A program made the position numbers and the translations under genes. 64,000 bases of DNA from positions 62,001 to 126,000 of the forward strand of contig BOKV01000007.1 of NCBI GenBank assembly GCA_016861165.1, read 5' to 3'. The stretch comes from Alphaproteobacteria bacterium (GTDB lineage Bacteria; Pseudomonadota; Alphaproteobacteria; Rhizobiales; Rhizobiaceae). The notes under the pieces are model-generated. The model was given only the letters and a program-made list of their open reading frames with translations, did not search any database and was not told the DNA's origin. This document shows, one piece after another, positions 42,687-51,838 of the stretch (the stretch's first letter is position 1; each line of letters opens with the position of its first letter).

Positions 42687-43454
42687 GTGTCGAGGCGCCT
42701 GGAGGGCAGGACGATACTGGTGACCGGAGCGGCCGGGGCGATCGGGTCGGCGACGGCGCGCAGGCTGGCCCGGGAAGGCGCCCGGCTGGTGCTGGCCGAC
42801 CGGCTGACCGAGCCGCTGGCAGCGCTCGCCGACGAAGCGGCCGGCCTCAGCGGCGCGAGGCCGGCCGTCACTGGCTATGACGCGGAGTCGCCACTGTCGA
42901 GCGCGGCGCTGGTCGACGAGGCGCTCGCCGCCACTGGCAGGCTCGACGCCGTCTGCAATATCGCCGGCTTCTATGCCAAGGCGCATTCGTCCGAAGTTTC
43001 GGACGATGACTGGGACCGCATGCTGCAGATCAACCTGGCGAGCGTGTTCACCATCTCGCGCCAGGCGATCCCGCATCTGGCGAAGACGCGCGGCTGCGTG
43101 GTCTCCACCTCGTCGCTCGCCGCGCTCGAAGGGCTCGCCTACGCGACCGCCTATGCCGTCGCCAAGGCCGGCGTCATCGCGCTCACCAAGTCGCTGGCGG
43201 CCGAATATGCCGCGGCCGGCATCCGCTTCAACGCCATCTGCCCCGGCGCCATCCGCTCCCAGATGAGCACGGTCGCCGCGGTGCCTGGCGCCGACCCCGA
43301 CCTCGCCTTCCGCCGCTCCAGGCTGCCCGGCTTCGAAGGCGGCTATGGCGAGCCGTCCGACGTGGCCGCCGCCTTCGCCTATCTCGTCTCCGACGACGCG
43401 CGCTACGTCTCCGGCTCGGTGCTGGTCGTCGATGGCGGCCAGTTCCTCCTCTAG
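42687..43454 (+). CDS. SDR-family oxidoreductase
   Basis: This is a 255-residue SDR with TGAAGAIGSATA, NIAG in place of NNAG, the catalytic Ser in STSSLAA, YAVAK and VVDGGQFLL. A GTG start at 42687 is used because GGAGG lies five bases upstream. It is followed after 28 bases by an acyl-CoA synthetase gene. Oxidation of a side-chain or ring hydroxyl is plausible, substrate unknown. Confidence 0.83.
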   Translation: MSRRLEGRTILVTGAAGAIGSATARRLAREGARLVLADRLTEPLAALADEAAGLSGARPAVTGYDAESPLSSAALVDEALAATGRLDAVCNIAGFYAKAHSSEVSDDDWDRMLQINLASVFTISRQAIPHLAKTRGCVVSTSSLAALEGLAYATAYAVAKAGVIALTKSLAAEYAAAGIRFNAICPGAIRSQMSTVAAVPGADPDLAFRRSRLPGFEGGYGEPSDVAAAFAYLVSDDARYVSGSVLVVDGGQFLL

Positions 43455-43482
43455 CGCCGGTGGCAGGCCGGTCGGACCGAAC

Positions 43483-45021
43483 ATGGAATACCTCTCGCAG
43501 ATACTGGCCCGCAATGTCCGGCTCGTCGGCGACCGTCCGTTCATCGTGACCGAGGCGGAGACGGTCACATACGCCGACTTCGCCGGTCGCACGGCGAGGC
43601 TCGCCAATGTGCTCAAGGCGCGCGGCGTCGGCCGCGGCGACCGGGTCGGCCTCTACCTGCCGTCGACGCCGCTGATGGCGGTCGGCTTCTGGGCGTGCCA
43701 GCGGCTCGGCGCCATCCCCGCCCCGGTCAGCGCCATGTTCCGCCATGCCGAGCTGCGCAAGGTGATCGAGCACACGCAGATGAAGGCGCTGATCGCCGAC
43801 GCCGCCACCTGGCCCTATTTCGCCGCGATCAGGCCTGAGTTCCCGGCGCTTGCCCACTGCCTGGTCGCCACGCCGGAGGGCGGCGCCGACGATCTCGACG
43901 CGCTGATGGCCGCGGCCGCCGACACCTTCGACGATGCGCTGCTCGATGCGCGCGACATTGCCTGCCTGTTCTTCACCTCGGGCACGACCGGCGCGCCCAA
44001 GGGCACCGCGCAGACCCATTTCGCCATCGTCTCGACGCTGCGCGACATGATGGTGTCGCACCGCACCCGCTTCGCCGGCGAGGTCTATCTGTGCGCGGTG
44101 CCGCTGTTCACAAATTTCGGTCTGAACGTCACGCTCAACCTGTGCCTCTACACCGGCGGGACCATCGTGCTGCACGAGCGCTGGGACACCGAGAAGGTGC
44201 TGGACGGCATCGCCCGCCATCGCGTCACCTATTTCGGCGGCACGCCGACGATGTATGTCTACCTCGTCAACGGCTTCGATCCCGCCCGCCACGATCTCAC
44301 CTCGCTGCGCGTGTGCACGACCGGCGGCTCGCCGGTGCCGCAGCCGGTGATCGCCCGCTTCGAGGAACTGAGCAGCGTGCGCGTGACCCAGGTCTACGGC
44401 TCGACCGAGACCTGCGGACAGAACGTGATGGAGCCGACCGCCGGCCTGCGCAAGGCGGGCTCCGCCGGCCTGCCGGTCGGCAGCTCGCGCATCAAGGTGG
44501 TGGGCGACGACGGCCAGGCGATGGCGACGGGCGAGATCGGCGAGATCATCATCGGCGGCGACTGCGTGGCGGCGGGCTACTGGCGGGACGAGCAGGCAAC
44601 CGCGCAGGCCTTCACGGCGGACGGCTGGCGCTCCGGCGATCTCGGCTATGTCGACGCCGACGGCTACCTGTTCATTGTCGACCGCAAGAAGGATGTCATC
44701 ATCGCCGGCGGCCACAACATCTATCCGCTCGAGATCGAGAACCTGCTCTACCGCCACCCGGCGGTTGCCATGTGCGCGGTGGTCGGCGTGCCGGACCCGA
44801 GCAAGGGCGAAATCCCGGTCGCCGTGGTCGTGCGCGACGCCGGCGCGGCGGTGACGGCCGCCGACCTCGACGCCTGGTGCCGCGAGCATCTGGCAGCCTA
44901 CAAGGTGCCGCGCGCCTTCGAGTTCATCGACGAGATGCCGGTCGAGGCCGCCAAGATCCGCAAGCGCGACCTGGTGGTGGCGTTGAAGGAAGGCTCGCTC
45001 GACCGCTACCGGCGAAGCTGA
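43483..45021 (+). CDS. Acyl-CoA synthetase (AMP-forming)
   Basis: This is a 512-residue class I adenylate-forming ligase: FFTSGTTGAPKGTAQTHF, VYGSTETCGQ, GDLGYVDADGYLF, the hinge DRKKDVIIAGGHNIYPLEIE and a C-terminal Lys in EAAKIRKRD. It is distinct from the FadD3-like ligase; the GTAQTHF and GGHNIYPLE details suggest a medium or cyclic acid. It shares an operon with the preceding SDR, convergent with the ABC operon. It may start a second branch or activate a side-chain acid. Confidence 0.87.
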   Translation: MEYLSQILARNVRLVGDRPFIVTEAETVTYADFAGRTARLANVLKARGVGRGDRVGLYLPSTPLMAVGFWACQRLGAIPAPVSAMFRHAELRKVIEHTQMKALIADAATWPYFAAIRPEFPALAHCLVATPEGGADDLDALMAAAADTFDDALLDARDIACLFFTSGTTGAPKGTAQTHFAIVSTLRDMMVSHRTRFAGEVYLCAVPLFTNFGLNVTLNLCLYTGGTIVLHERWDTEKVLDGIARHRVTYFGGTPTMYVYLVNGFDPARHDLTSLRVCTTGGSPVPQPVIARFEELSSVRVTQVYGSTETCGQNVMEPTAGLRKAGSAGLPVGSSRIKVVGDDGQAMATGEIGEIIIGGDCVAAGYWRDEQATAQAFTADGWRSGDLGYVDADGYLFIVDRKKDVIIAGGHNIYPLEIENLLYRHPAVAMCAVVGVPDPSKGEIPVAVVVRDAGAAVTAADLDAWCREHLAAYKVPRAFEFIDEMPVEAAKIRKRDLVVALKEGSLDRYRRS

Positions 45022-45036
45022 GCCGGGAGGGCGGGT

Positions 45037-45828
45037 TCAGTCGCGCAGCGGCGGCCCCTTGTCGACATCACCCGCGGCGGCGTAGACGCTCCAGCCGCCG
45101 TCGACCGGCAGCACCGTGCCGGTGATGTAGCTTGCCCAGTCGGACAGCAGGAAGGCGGCCGCCCGCGCCATCTCCTCGGGCTGCGCCAACCGCCCGAGCG
45201 GCGTGCGCCGTTCGATGACGGCCGGGTCGAACACCTTGCGGTCGAGGAGCGAGCGCACCATCGGCGTCATCGTGTAGGCCGGCGCGATGCAGTTGACGCG
45301 CATGCCGGCCGGTCCCCACTCGCAGGCGAGCGTCCTGGTCAGGTGGATGACGCCGGCCTTGGCGACGCCATAGGCCGAACGGCCCGGGAAGGCGCCGAGC
45401 CCGACGATCGACGAGACGTTGACGATCGCGCCGGACCGGCGCGCCACCATATTGCGGCCTGCCGCCCGGCAGACGAGGTAGGTGCCGCGCAAATTGACGT
45501 CGACGACCCGCTGCCAGCGCTCCGGCGCCTGCTGGTGCACCGGCACCAGGTCGTCGCCAATGCCGGCCGAGTTGACCACCATGTCGAGGCCGCCGAGCCT
45601 GTCTTCCGCCCCCGCCACCATCGCCTCGACGGCGCCCGCGTCGGCCACGTCGCCGACGACATGACCGACGGCACCTGTCTCGGCGAGCGCCGATCGGGCG
45701 GCGGCGCCATCGATGTCGGCGATGACGACGCGGGCGCCGAGTTCGCCGAGCAGGCGGGCAGTCGCCGCTCCGATGCCGCTGGCGCCGCCCGTTACCAGCG
45801 CCCTGCCGCCCGAAAGGTCGATGTTCAT
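45037..45828 (-). CDS. SDR-family oxidoreductase
   Basis: This is a 263-residue classical SDR: TGGASGIGAATA, NSAG, the catalytic Ser in NVSSIVG, YGVAK and PVDGGWSVY. Its ATG overlaps the stop of the degenerate SDR gene upstream (ATGA). It ends the long ABC-transporter operon. Being co-transcribed with a transporter, it may act early on the imported compound. Confidence 0.84.
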   Translation of the reverse strand: MNIDLSGGRALVTGGASGIGAATARLLGELGARVVIADIDGAAARSALAETGAVGHVVGDVADAGAVEAMVAGAEDRLGGLDMVVNSAGIGDDLVPVHQQAPERWQRVVDVNLRGTYLVCRAAGRNMVARRSGAIVNVSSIVGLGAFPGRSAYGVAKAGVIHLTRTLACEWGPAGMRVNCIAPAYTMTPMVRSLLDRKVFDPAVIERRTPLGRLAQPEEMARAAAFLLSDWASYITGTVLPVDGGWSVYAAAGDVDKGPPLRD

Positions 45829-46580
45829 TCGTCCGGGTCTCCACCGTCGTCGGCACCTGCCTTGAAATGGAAGTCCGGCTCCCATTCGGCCGGCGGCCGC
45901 CGGTGCAGCCGCCAGTAGGCCTCGGCCACCAGATCGTGGTCATAGGCGCCGCCCCTGGCCATCGTGCCGTGGATGGCGACGGTCGCCACCTGCACGCCGA
46001 GCGGTGTCAGCTCCTTGAACAGCGAGTGGCCGAGGCTCCTGAGCGCCGCCTTGCCGAGCGAGACGGCGCCCCATTCGATCCATGGCCCGAAGGCAAGCAC
46101 GCCGCCGGTGAGCAGGATCGTGCCGCGACCGCGCGCGATCATCGCCGGCGTGACCTCGCGCGCCGCATGCAGCGCACCGGCGACATTGGTGCGCAGGCTG
46201 GCCATCAGGTAGTCGAAGCCGACCGGCTCGCCATGCGCGGTCCAGCCCGGTGCCGAACCGTATTGCGCCTCGGCGATGCCGGAGGGGGTGACGAAGCGCG
46301 ACGGCTCGATGATGGCGGCGTTGTAGACCAGAACGTCGGGATCGCCATGCGTCCTGCGCAGCTGGGCGAACACGGCGCTCATGGCCGCCGGGTCGCCGGC
46401 ATCGGCGGCAAGGCCCATGGTTGTCAGCCCCTCCATGTCGAGGGCCGCCTGGTAACGGACGATCGCCTCGCTGCGCCGGGCGATGAAGCCGACCGCCATG
46501 CCGGCGCGGGCGAACCGCCGGATGAGCGCGATGCCGAGACCGGGCCCGGCGCCGACGACCACCGCCAGGTCCCCGCTCAT
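45825..46580 (-). CDS. SDR-like protein lacking the catalytic tyrosine
   Basis: This 251-residue protein keeps the Rossmann motif VVGAGPGLGIAL and a YNAA variant of NNAG, but the active-site region reads LTGGVLAFGPWIEWGAVSLGK-like. The Tyr four residues before the conserved Lys is Val, and the catalytic Ser is not recognisable. It may be an inactive or differently acting SDR. It sits between the LivHM permease and a normal SDR and overlaps both by four bases, so it is probably expressed. Similar Tyr-less SDRs exist but their roles are little known. Confidence 0.78.
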   Translation of the reverse strand: MSGDLAVVVGAGPGLGIALIRRFARAGMAVGFIARRSEAIVRYQAALDMEGLTTMGLAADAGDPAAMSAVFAQLRRTHGDPDVLVYNAAIIEPSRFVTPSGIAEAQYGSAPGWTAHGEPVGFDYLMASLRTNVAGALHAAREVTPAMIARGRGTILLTGGVLAFGPWIEWGAVSLGKAALRSLGHSLFKELTPLGVQVATVAIHGTMARGGAYDHDLVAEAYWRLHRRPPAEWEPDFHFKAGADDGGDPDE

Positions 46581-48532
46581 CCGTGCAAACCCTTGGCGCT
46601 GAGCCCGGCGGACGCGGCCGGCTCGACCTTGGCGGCCTGCCGGCGCCGGCGCTCCTCGCGGCTCGCCAGGAAGTCCTCGAACGTGCCCACAATGCCCTTG
46701 CGCAGGAACAGGACACACAGCACGAAGGTCGAGCCCTGCACGACGATGACCCATGCCCCCAGCGTGGCGAACTGGGTCTGCATCGTCACCACGACAATGG
46801 CACCGACCACAGGCCCGAGCAGGGTGCCGACCCCGCCGATCAGCGTCATCAGCAGGGCGTCGGCCGAGGTCATGAAGTAGAGGTCGGCGAGCGATGCGAT
46901 CTGGAAGACGATCGCCTTGGTGCCGCCGGCAAGCCCGGCGAGCCCGGCCGACAGCGTGAAGGCGATCAGCTTGAAGCGGTCGGTCGAGTAGCCGAGCGAG
47001 ACGGCGCGCTGCTCGTTCTCGCGGATCGACTTCAGCACCTGGCCGAAGGGCGAACGCACGATGCGGTAGATCGCCGCGAAGCCGATGAGGAAAACCGCCA
47101 GCACGAAGAAATACATGTTCATCGTGTCGTTGAGATCGACGAGGCCGAACAGGCGGCCGCGCGGCACCGACTGGATGCCGTCCTCGCCATGCGTCCACGA
47201 TGCCTGGATGGCGTAGAAATAGACGATCTGGGCGAGCGCCAGCGTGATCATCGCGAAATAGAGGCCCTGGCGGCGGATCGCCAGCCAGCCGAACAGGGCG
47301 CCGATGGCGGTGGCCATGGCCACGCCCGACAGGATGGCGAGTTCGGTCGGCAGGCCCAGGACGGCGGCCGAATGCGCCGCCACATAGGCCGAGGCGCCGT
47401 AGAAGGCGGCGTGGCCGAAGGCGAGCAGGCCGACATAGCCGAAAATCAGGTTGTAGGCGCAGGCAAACAGCGCCAGGCACAGGATCTTCATGCCGAATAC
47501 GGGGTAGACGAAGAACGGCAGGATCGTGCCGGCGACGGCGAACACGATGAGCCACAGCCGGCCATTCTCCAGGATGCTGCCCGGCCGCGCCGCCGAGATG
47601 TCGGAACCGTGATAGGCGACCGTCTCCTTGCCGAACAGGCCGGCCGGGCGCAGCACGAGCACGATCGCCATGATGACGAAGATGACCGTCGCCGCCGCCT
47701 GCGGCCAGAACACCTTGGTCAACCCCTCGATCAGGCCGAGCATCAGGCCGGTGGCGATGGCGCCGAAGATCGAACCCATGCCGCCGATGACGACGACGGC
47801 GAAGATGGTGATGATGAACGCCTGACCCATCTGCGGGCTGACCTGGTAGATCGGCGCCGCCATGACGCCGGCGAGCCCGGCCAGGCCGACGCCGAAGGCG
47901 TAGGTGAGCATCAGCATGCGCGGCACGTTGATGCCGAAGGCGCGCACCAGGTCGGGGTTCTCGGTCGCCGCACGCAGATAGGCGCCGAGCTTGGTGCGCT
48001 CGATGACGAACCAGGTGGCGAAACACACCAGGATGCCGGCGACGATCACCCACAGCCGGTAGATCGGCAGGAACATGAAGCCGAGATTGACGCCGCCCTT
48101 GAGCGAATCGGGGATGGCGTATTGCTGGCCGCCGGCGCCATAGGCGACATTGAACAGACCCTCGATCACCATGGCGAGGCCGACGGTCAGAAGCAGCCCG
48201 TAGGCGTGCTCCAGATCGTAGACGCGGCGGATGAACAGCCGCTCCATGCCAGCGCCGATCAGCGCGACGAAGAACGGCACGATGGCGAGCGCCCACCAGT
48301 AGCCAAGCGACGGCAGGCCGAGGCCGGGGAAGAAGTCGGGCAGGTGCAGCAGGTACCAGGCGCCGAAGGCGCCGAGCATATACTGGGCGCCATGGACGAA
48401 ATTGCCGATGCGCAGCATGCCGAAGATGATCGCCACGCCGAGGCTCATCATGGCGTAGAACACGCCGTTGATGAGGCCGATCAGCAATTGGCCGAAGAGC
48501 AGCGTTGGCGAGATGCCGATAAGCTCGAACAT
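46577..48532 (-). CDS. Fused LivH-LivM permease of a branched-chain-type ABC transporter
   Basis: This 651-residue membrane protein joins a LivH-type half (about 1-300; GNFVHGAQYMLGAFG) and a LivM-type half (about 335-620; GYVGLLAFGHAAFYG). About 18 hydrophobic segments are visible. It overlaps the following SDR gene and is 6 bases downstream of livF. With livF, livG and the binding protein at 50408 it forms a complete importer. The fusion differs from that in the other liv operon, where LivM is fused to LivG. Confidence 0.92.
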   Translation of the reverse strand: MFELIGISPTLLFGQLLIGLINGVFYAMMSLGVAIIFGMLRIGNFVHGAQYMLGAFGAWYLLHLPDFFPGLGLPSLGYWWALAIVPFFVALIGAGMERLFIRRVYDLEHAYGLLLTVGLAMVIEGLFNVAYGAGGQQYAIPDSLKGGVNLGFMFLPIYRLWVIVAGILVCFATWFVIERTKLGAYLRAATENPDLVRAFGINVPRMLMLTYAFGVGLAGLAGVMAAPIYQVSPQMGQAFIITIFAVVVIGGMGSIFGAIATGLMLGLIEGLTKVFWPQAAATVIFVIMAIVLVLRPAGLFGKETVAYHGSDISAARPGSILENGRLWLIVFAVAGTILPFFVYPVFGMKILCLALFACAYNLIFGYVGLLAFGHAAFYGASAYVAAHSAAVLGLPTELAILSGVAMATAIGALFGWLAIRRQGLYFAMITLALAQIVYFYAIQASWTHGEDGIQSVPRGRLFGLVDLNDTMNMYFFVLAVFLIGFAAIYRIVRSPFGQVLKSIRENEQRAVSLGYSTDRFKLIAFTLSAGLAGLAGGTKAIVFQIASLADLYFMTSADALLMTLIGGVGTLLGPVVGAIVVVTMQTQFATLGAWVIVVQGSTFVLCVLFLRKGIVGTFEDFLASREERRRRQAAKVEPAASAGLSAKGLHG

Positions 48533-48538
48533 GCGGCG

Positions 48539-49223
<685 letters not shown>

Positions 49224-49240
<17 letters not shown>

Positions 49241-50003
49241 CGGCGCCTCCGATATAGGCCTCGATCACGCGCGGATCGGCCGATATCCGGTCGTAGGGGC
49301 CTTCGGCCAGCACCCGCCCGCGCGCCAGCACGGTGATCGTGTCGGCGAGGCGGGCAACGACCGAAAGGTTGTGCTCGACCATCAGAATGGTGCGGTTGGC
49401 CGAGACCTTGCGGATCAGTTCGGCGATGCGGTCGACATCCTCGTGGCCAAGGCCTGAGGTCGGCTCGTCGAGCAGCATCAGTTCGGGCTGCAGCGCCAGG
49501 GTGGTGGCGAATTCGAGCGCCCGCTTGCGGCCGTAGGGCAGGCCGGCCGCCGGCTGCTCGCGCTGGTCGACGAGCCCGACCGCGTCGAGCAGTTCGTCCA
49601 CCCGCTGGCGCAGGCTGTCGAGCGTGCACTGGCTCTTCCAGAAATGGAAGGAGGTGCCGAGCGGCCGCTGCAACGCGATGCGCACATTGTCGGCCACGCT
49701 CATGCGCGGGAAGATCGCCGATATCTGGAAGGAGCGCACGATGCCGCGCCGGGCGACGCGGGCCGGACTCTCGCCGGTGATGTCCTCGCCATTGTAGAGG
49801 ATGCGGCCGGCCGACGGTGCCAGGAACTTGGTGATCAGGTTGAAGACCGTGGTCTTGCCGGCGCCGTTGGGGCCGATCAGCGCATGAATCGAATGGCGGC
49901 GCACCTGCAGGTCCACGTCGCTGACGGCGGCGAAGCCGGAGAAGCGCTTGCTCAGGCCGCTCGCCTCGACGATCCAGTCATCGGCCGCCGGCGCAGCGCT
50001 CAT
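49224..50003 (-). CDS. Branched-chain-type ABC transporter ATP-binding protein, LivG family
   Basis: This 259-residue ATPase has Walker A GPNGAGKTT, signature LPYGRKR (typical of LivG), Walker B LMLLDEPTSGL and a switch His in VEHNL. It starts at 50003 and overlaps the DUF1330 gene by four bases. Together with LivF it energises the LivHM permease. Confidence 0.92.
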
Positions 50004-50311
50004 GTCCGCGATACCTCGGGCTGGGGCGTGCTGCCAACCAGGATACCACGGCCGCGCGCGGCGCGCTGGCGCAGCGGGATGGTGCGGCGATATTCCTCCG
50101 AATCGTAGAACGCCCGCGCCGCCTCGTAGCTCGGGAACTCAACGACCGAGATCGAGGCCGGATGCCAGCCGCCTTCCAGCGGCTCGACCCGTTCGGAGCG
50201 CAGCAGGAAGCGGCCGCCGCCGGCCGCCATCACCGGTCCGGCGACGCGGCGATATTCCTCCCAGGCCGCCTGGTCGGTTATTTCGATCTCGAAGATCAGA
50301 TAGCCGCGCAT
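50000..50311 (-). CDS. DUF1330 small protein
   Basis: This is a 103-residue protein of the DUF1330 dimeric alpha-beta barrel family: GYLIFEIEITD, VAGPVMAAGGGRFLLRSE and VVEFPSYEAARAFYDSEEY are typical. The family is widespread; a biochemical function is not established for most members. It lies between the binding-protein gene and livG and overlaps livG, so it is translated with the transporter. A role in substrate handling is only guessed. Confidence 0.85.
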   Translation of the reverse strand: MRGYLIFEIEITDQAAWEEYRRVAGPVMAAGGGRFLLRSERVEPLEGGWHPASISVVEFPSYEAARAFYDSEEYRRTIPLRQRAARGRGILVGSTPQPEVSRT

Positions 50312-50407
50312 CGTTGCCTGACCTCCGGAATGAGAGGCGGATGAAAGGCGGCGACGGCCGCCGCAGGGCGGCGGCCGTCATGCGATCTGCCGACTTCTCG
50401 GCGGGCG

Positions 50408-51607
50408 CTAGCCGCCGAGCTTGGCCTGGCAGGCCGTCGCCGAATAGGGCCGGAACGCCTGCTCGGCGGGTACCGTGGCAACGAGCTGGAAGAAGTCGTC
50501 CTTCTCCTTGACGTCACCCGGTGCCTTCACCTCGAGCAGATACATGTCATGGATCAGGCGGCCGTTCGGGAACAGCGTGCCGTTGGCGACGAAGAAGTCC
50601 TTGATCTCCATCTCCTGCATGGCCTTGAGCACGGCCTTGGCATCGTCGGTGCCGGCCTTCTCGACCGCCTTGAGGTAGTTGGTGACCGCCGAATAGGTGC
50701 CGGCGGCGATCCAGCCGGGCGCGTTGCCGGTGATCTCCATCATCCTCGTGCCGAAGGCGCGCGAGGCCTCGTCCTTGCCCCAGAACCAAGGCGCGGCGAA
50801 GCGCACGCCCTGCAGCGCCTCAACGCCGATAGCGCGGGCGTCGGCCTGGTGGAGGAAGGTGACGCCAACCTTCTGGCCGGCATCGATCAGGCCGAACTCC
50901 TGTATCTGCTTGAGCGAGTTGACCAGTTCCGGCCCGTTGACGTTGAGCTGGATGGCGTCGGCGCCGGAGGCCTGCGCCTGCAGGATGTAGGAGGAGAAGT
51001 CGGTGGTGCCGAGCGGCGCCCGGATCTTGCCGACGACCTCGCCGCCACCCTCGGTGACGGCCGCCTCGACCCAGCTCTCCTGCACCTTGCCGGCCTCGTA
51101 GTCGGGCGACAGGATGAAGAACTTCCTGGCGCCGCCTTCGAGCTGCGCCTTCACCGTGGTGCCGACGGTCGAATAGGCGTCATAGGCCCAGGCGACGACG
51201 TGGCCGTTGCAGTCGGCCTCGGTCGGCCGGTCGGTCAGCGGCGAGACGAACAGGCCAACCTTGCCCTTCTCGCCGATCAGCGTGTTGACGCCGAGCGAGA
51301 TGGCCGAGTTCGCCATGTCGGCGATGGCGTCGACATTGTCCTTCTCCAGCCATTCGCGGGCGATGGCGAGGCCGACGTCCGGCTTATTCTGGTGATCGGC
51401 CGAGACGAGCTCGATCGGCTTGCCGAGCGCCTGGCCGCCGAAATCCTTGATCGCCAGCTCCACGGCGCGGATGACCTCGGTGCCGCCGAGCGCCGAGAAG
51501 GAGGTGCTCTGGTCGTTGAGCACGCCGATCTTGACGGTGCCGTCCTGGGCCAGCGCCAGTGTCGGCGAAACCGCCAATGCGAATGCGACTGCCAATCCAA
51601 GTCTCAT
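50408..51607 (-). CDS. Periplasmic substrate-binding protein, branched-chain-type ABC transporter
   Basis: This 399-residue protein has a signal peptide MRLGLAVAFALAVSPTLALA cleaved before QDG, then a type I binding fold (VKIGVLNDQSTSFSALGG). It is first in an operon with DUF1330, livG, livF, livHM and two SDR genes. Relatives in CoA-degradation clusters bind aromatic or alicyclic acids. An island motif lies 101 bases upstream. Confidence 0.92.
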   Translation of the reverse strand: MRLGLAVAFALAVSPTLALAQDGTVKIGVLNDQSTSFSALGGTEVIRAVELAIKDFGGQALGKPIELVSADHQNKPDVGLAIAREWLEKDNVDAIADMANSAISLGVNTLIGEKGKVGLFVSPLTDRPTEADCNGHVVAWAYDAYSTVGTTVKAQLEGGARKFFILSPDYEAGKVQESWVEAAVTEGGGEVVGKIRAPLGTTDFSSYILQAQASGADAIQLNVNGPELVNSLKQIQEFGLIDAGQKVGVTFLHQADARAIGVEALQGVRFAAPWFWGKDEASRAFGTRMMEITGNAPGWIAAGTYSAVTNYLKAVEKAGTDDAKAVLKAMQEMEIKDFFVANGTLFPNGRLIHDMYLLEVKAPGDVKEKDDFFQLVATVPAEQAFRPYSATACQAKLGG

Positions 51608-51707
51608 GATCTTCCTCCCTGTTCCATGGTCGCGCCGATGGGCTGATCGGCGCGATCTTGTCTGGAATCCTCCCTGTCTGCCACGTTCGGCGCGCGGCCC
51701 GCCCGCG

Positions 51708-51727
51708 GCATCGTCCAAAGGGACTAG
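51708..51727 (-). promoter_or_regulatory. Island motif facing the ABC-transporter operon
   Basis: GCATCGTCCAAAGGGACTAG matches the consensus at 18 of 20 positions. Inner edge 101 bases from the binding-protein start. A second copy in the opposite direction lies 43 bases to the right. Confidence 0.8.
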
Positions 51728-51770
51728 CAGGGCCGGCATTGCCGCGAGGCGGGAGGCCGCGCCGTTTCCT

Positions 51771-51790
51771 TTAGTCCCATCGGACGATGC
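51771..51790 (+). promoter_or_regulatory. Island motif facing the fadB-type/ipdAB operon
   Basis: TTAGTCCCATCGGACGATGC is within one base of the reversed consensus. It ends 49 bases before the ATG at 51839. The two copies in this 231-base gap are arranged back to back. Confidence 0.8.
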
Positions 51791-51838
51791 TGGCGCGGCC
51801 CGTCTTCCGCAAGTGTTGAGGCAATGGAGCACGGTGCA

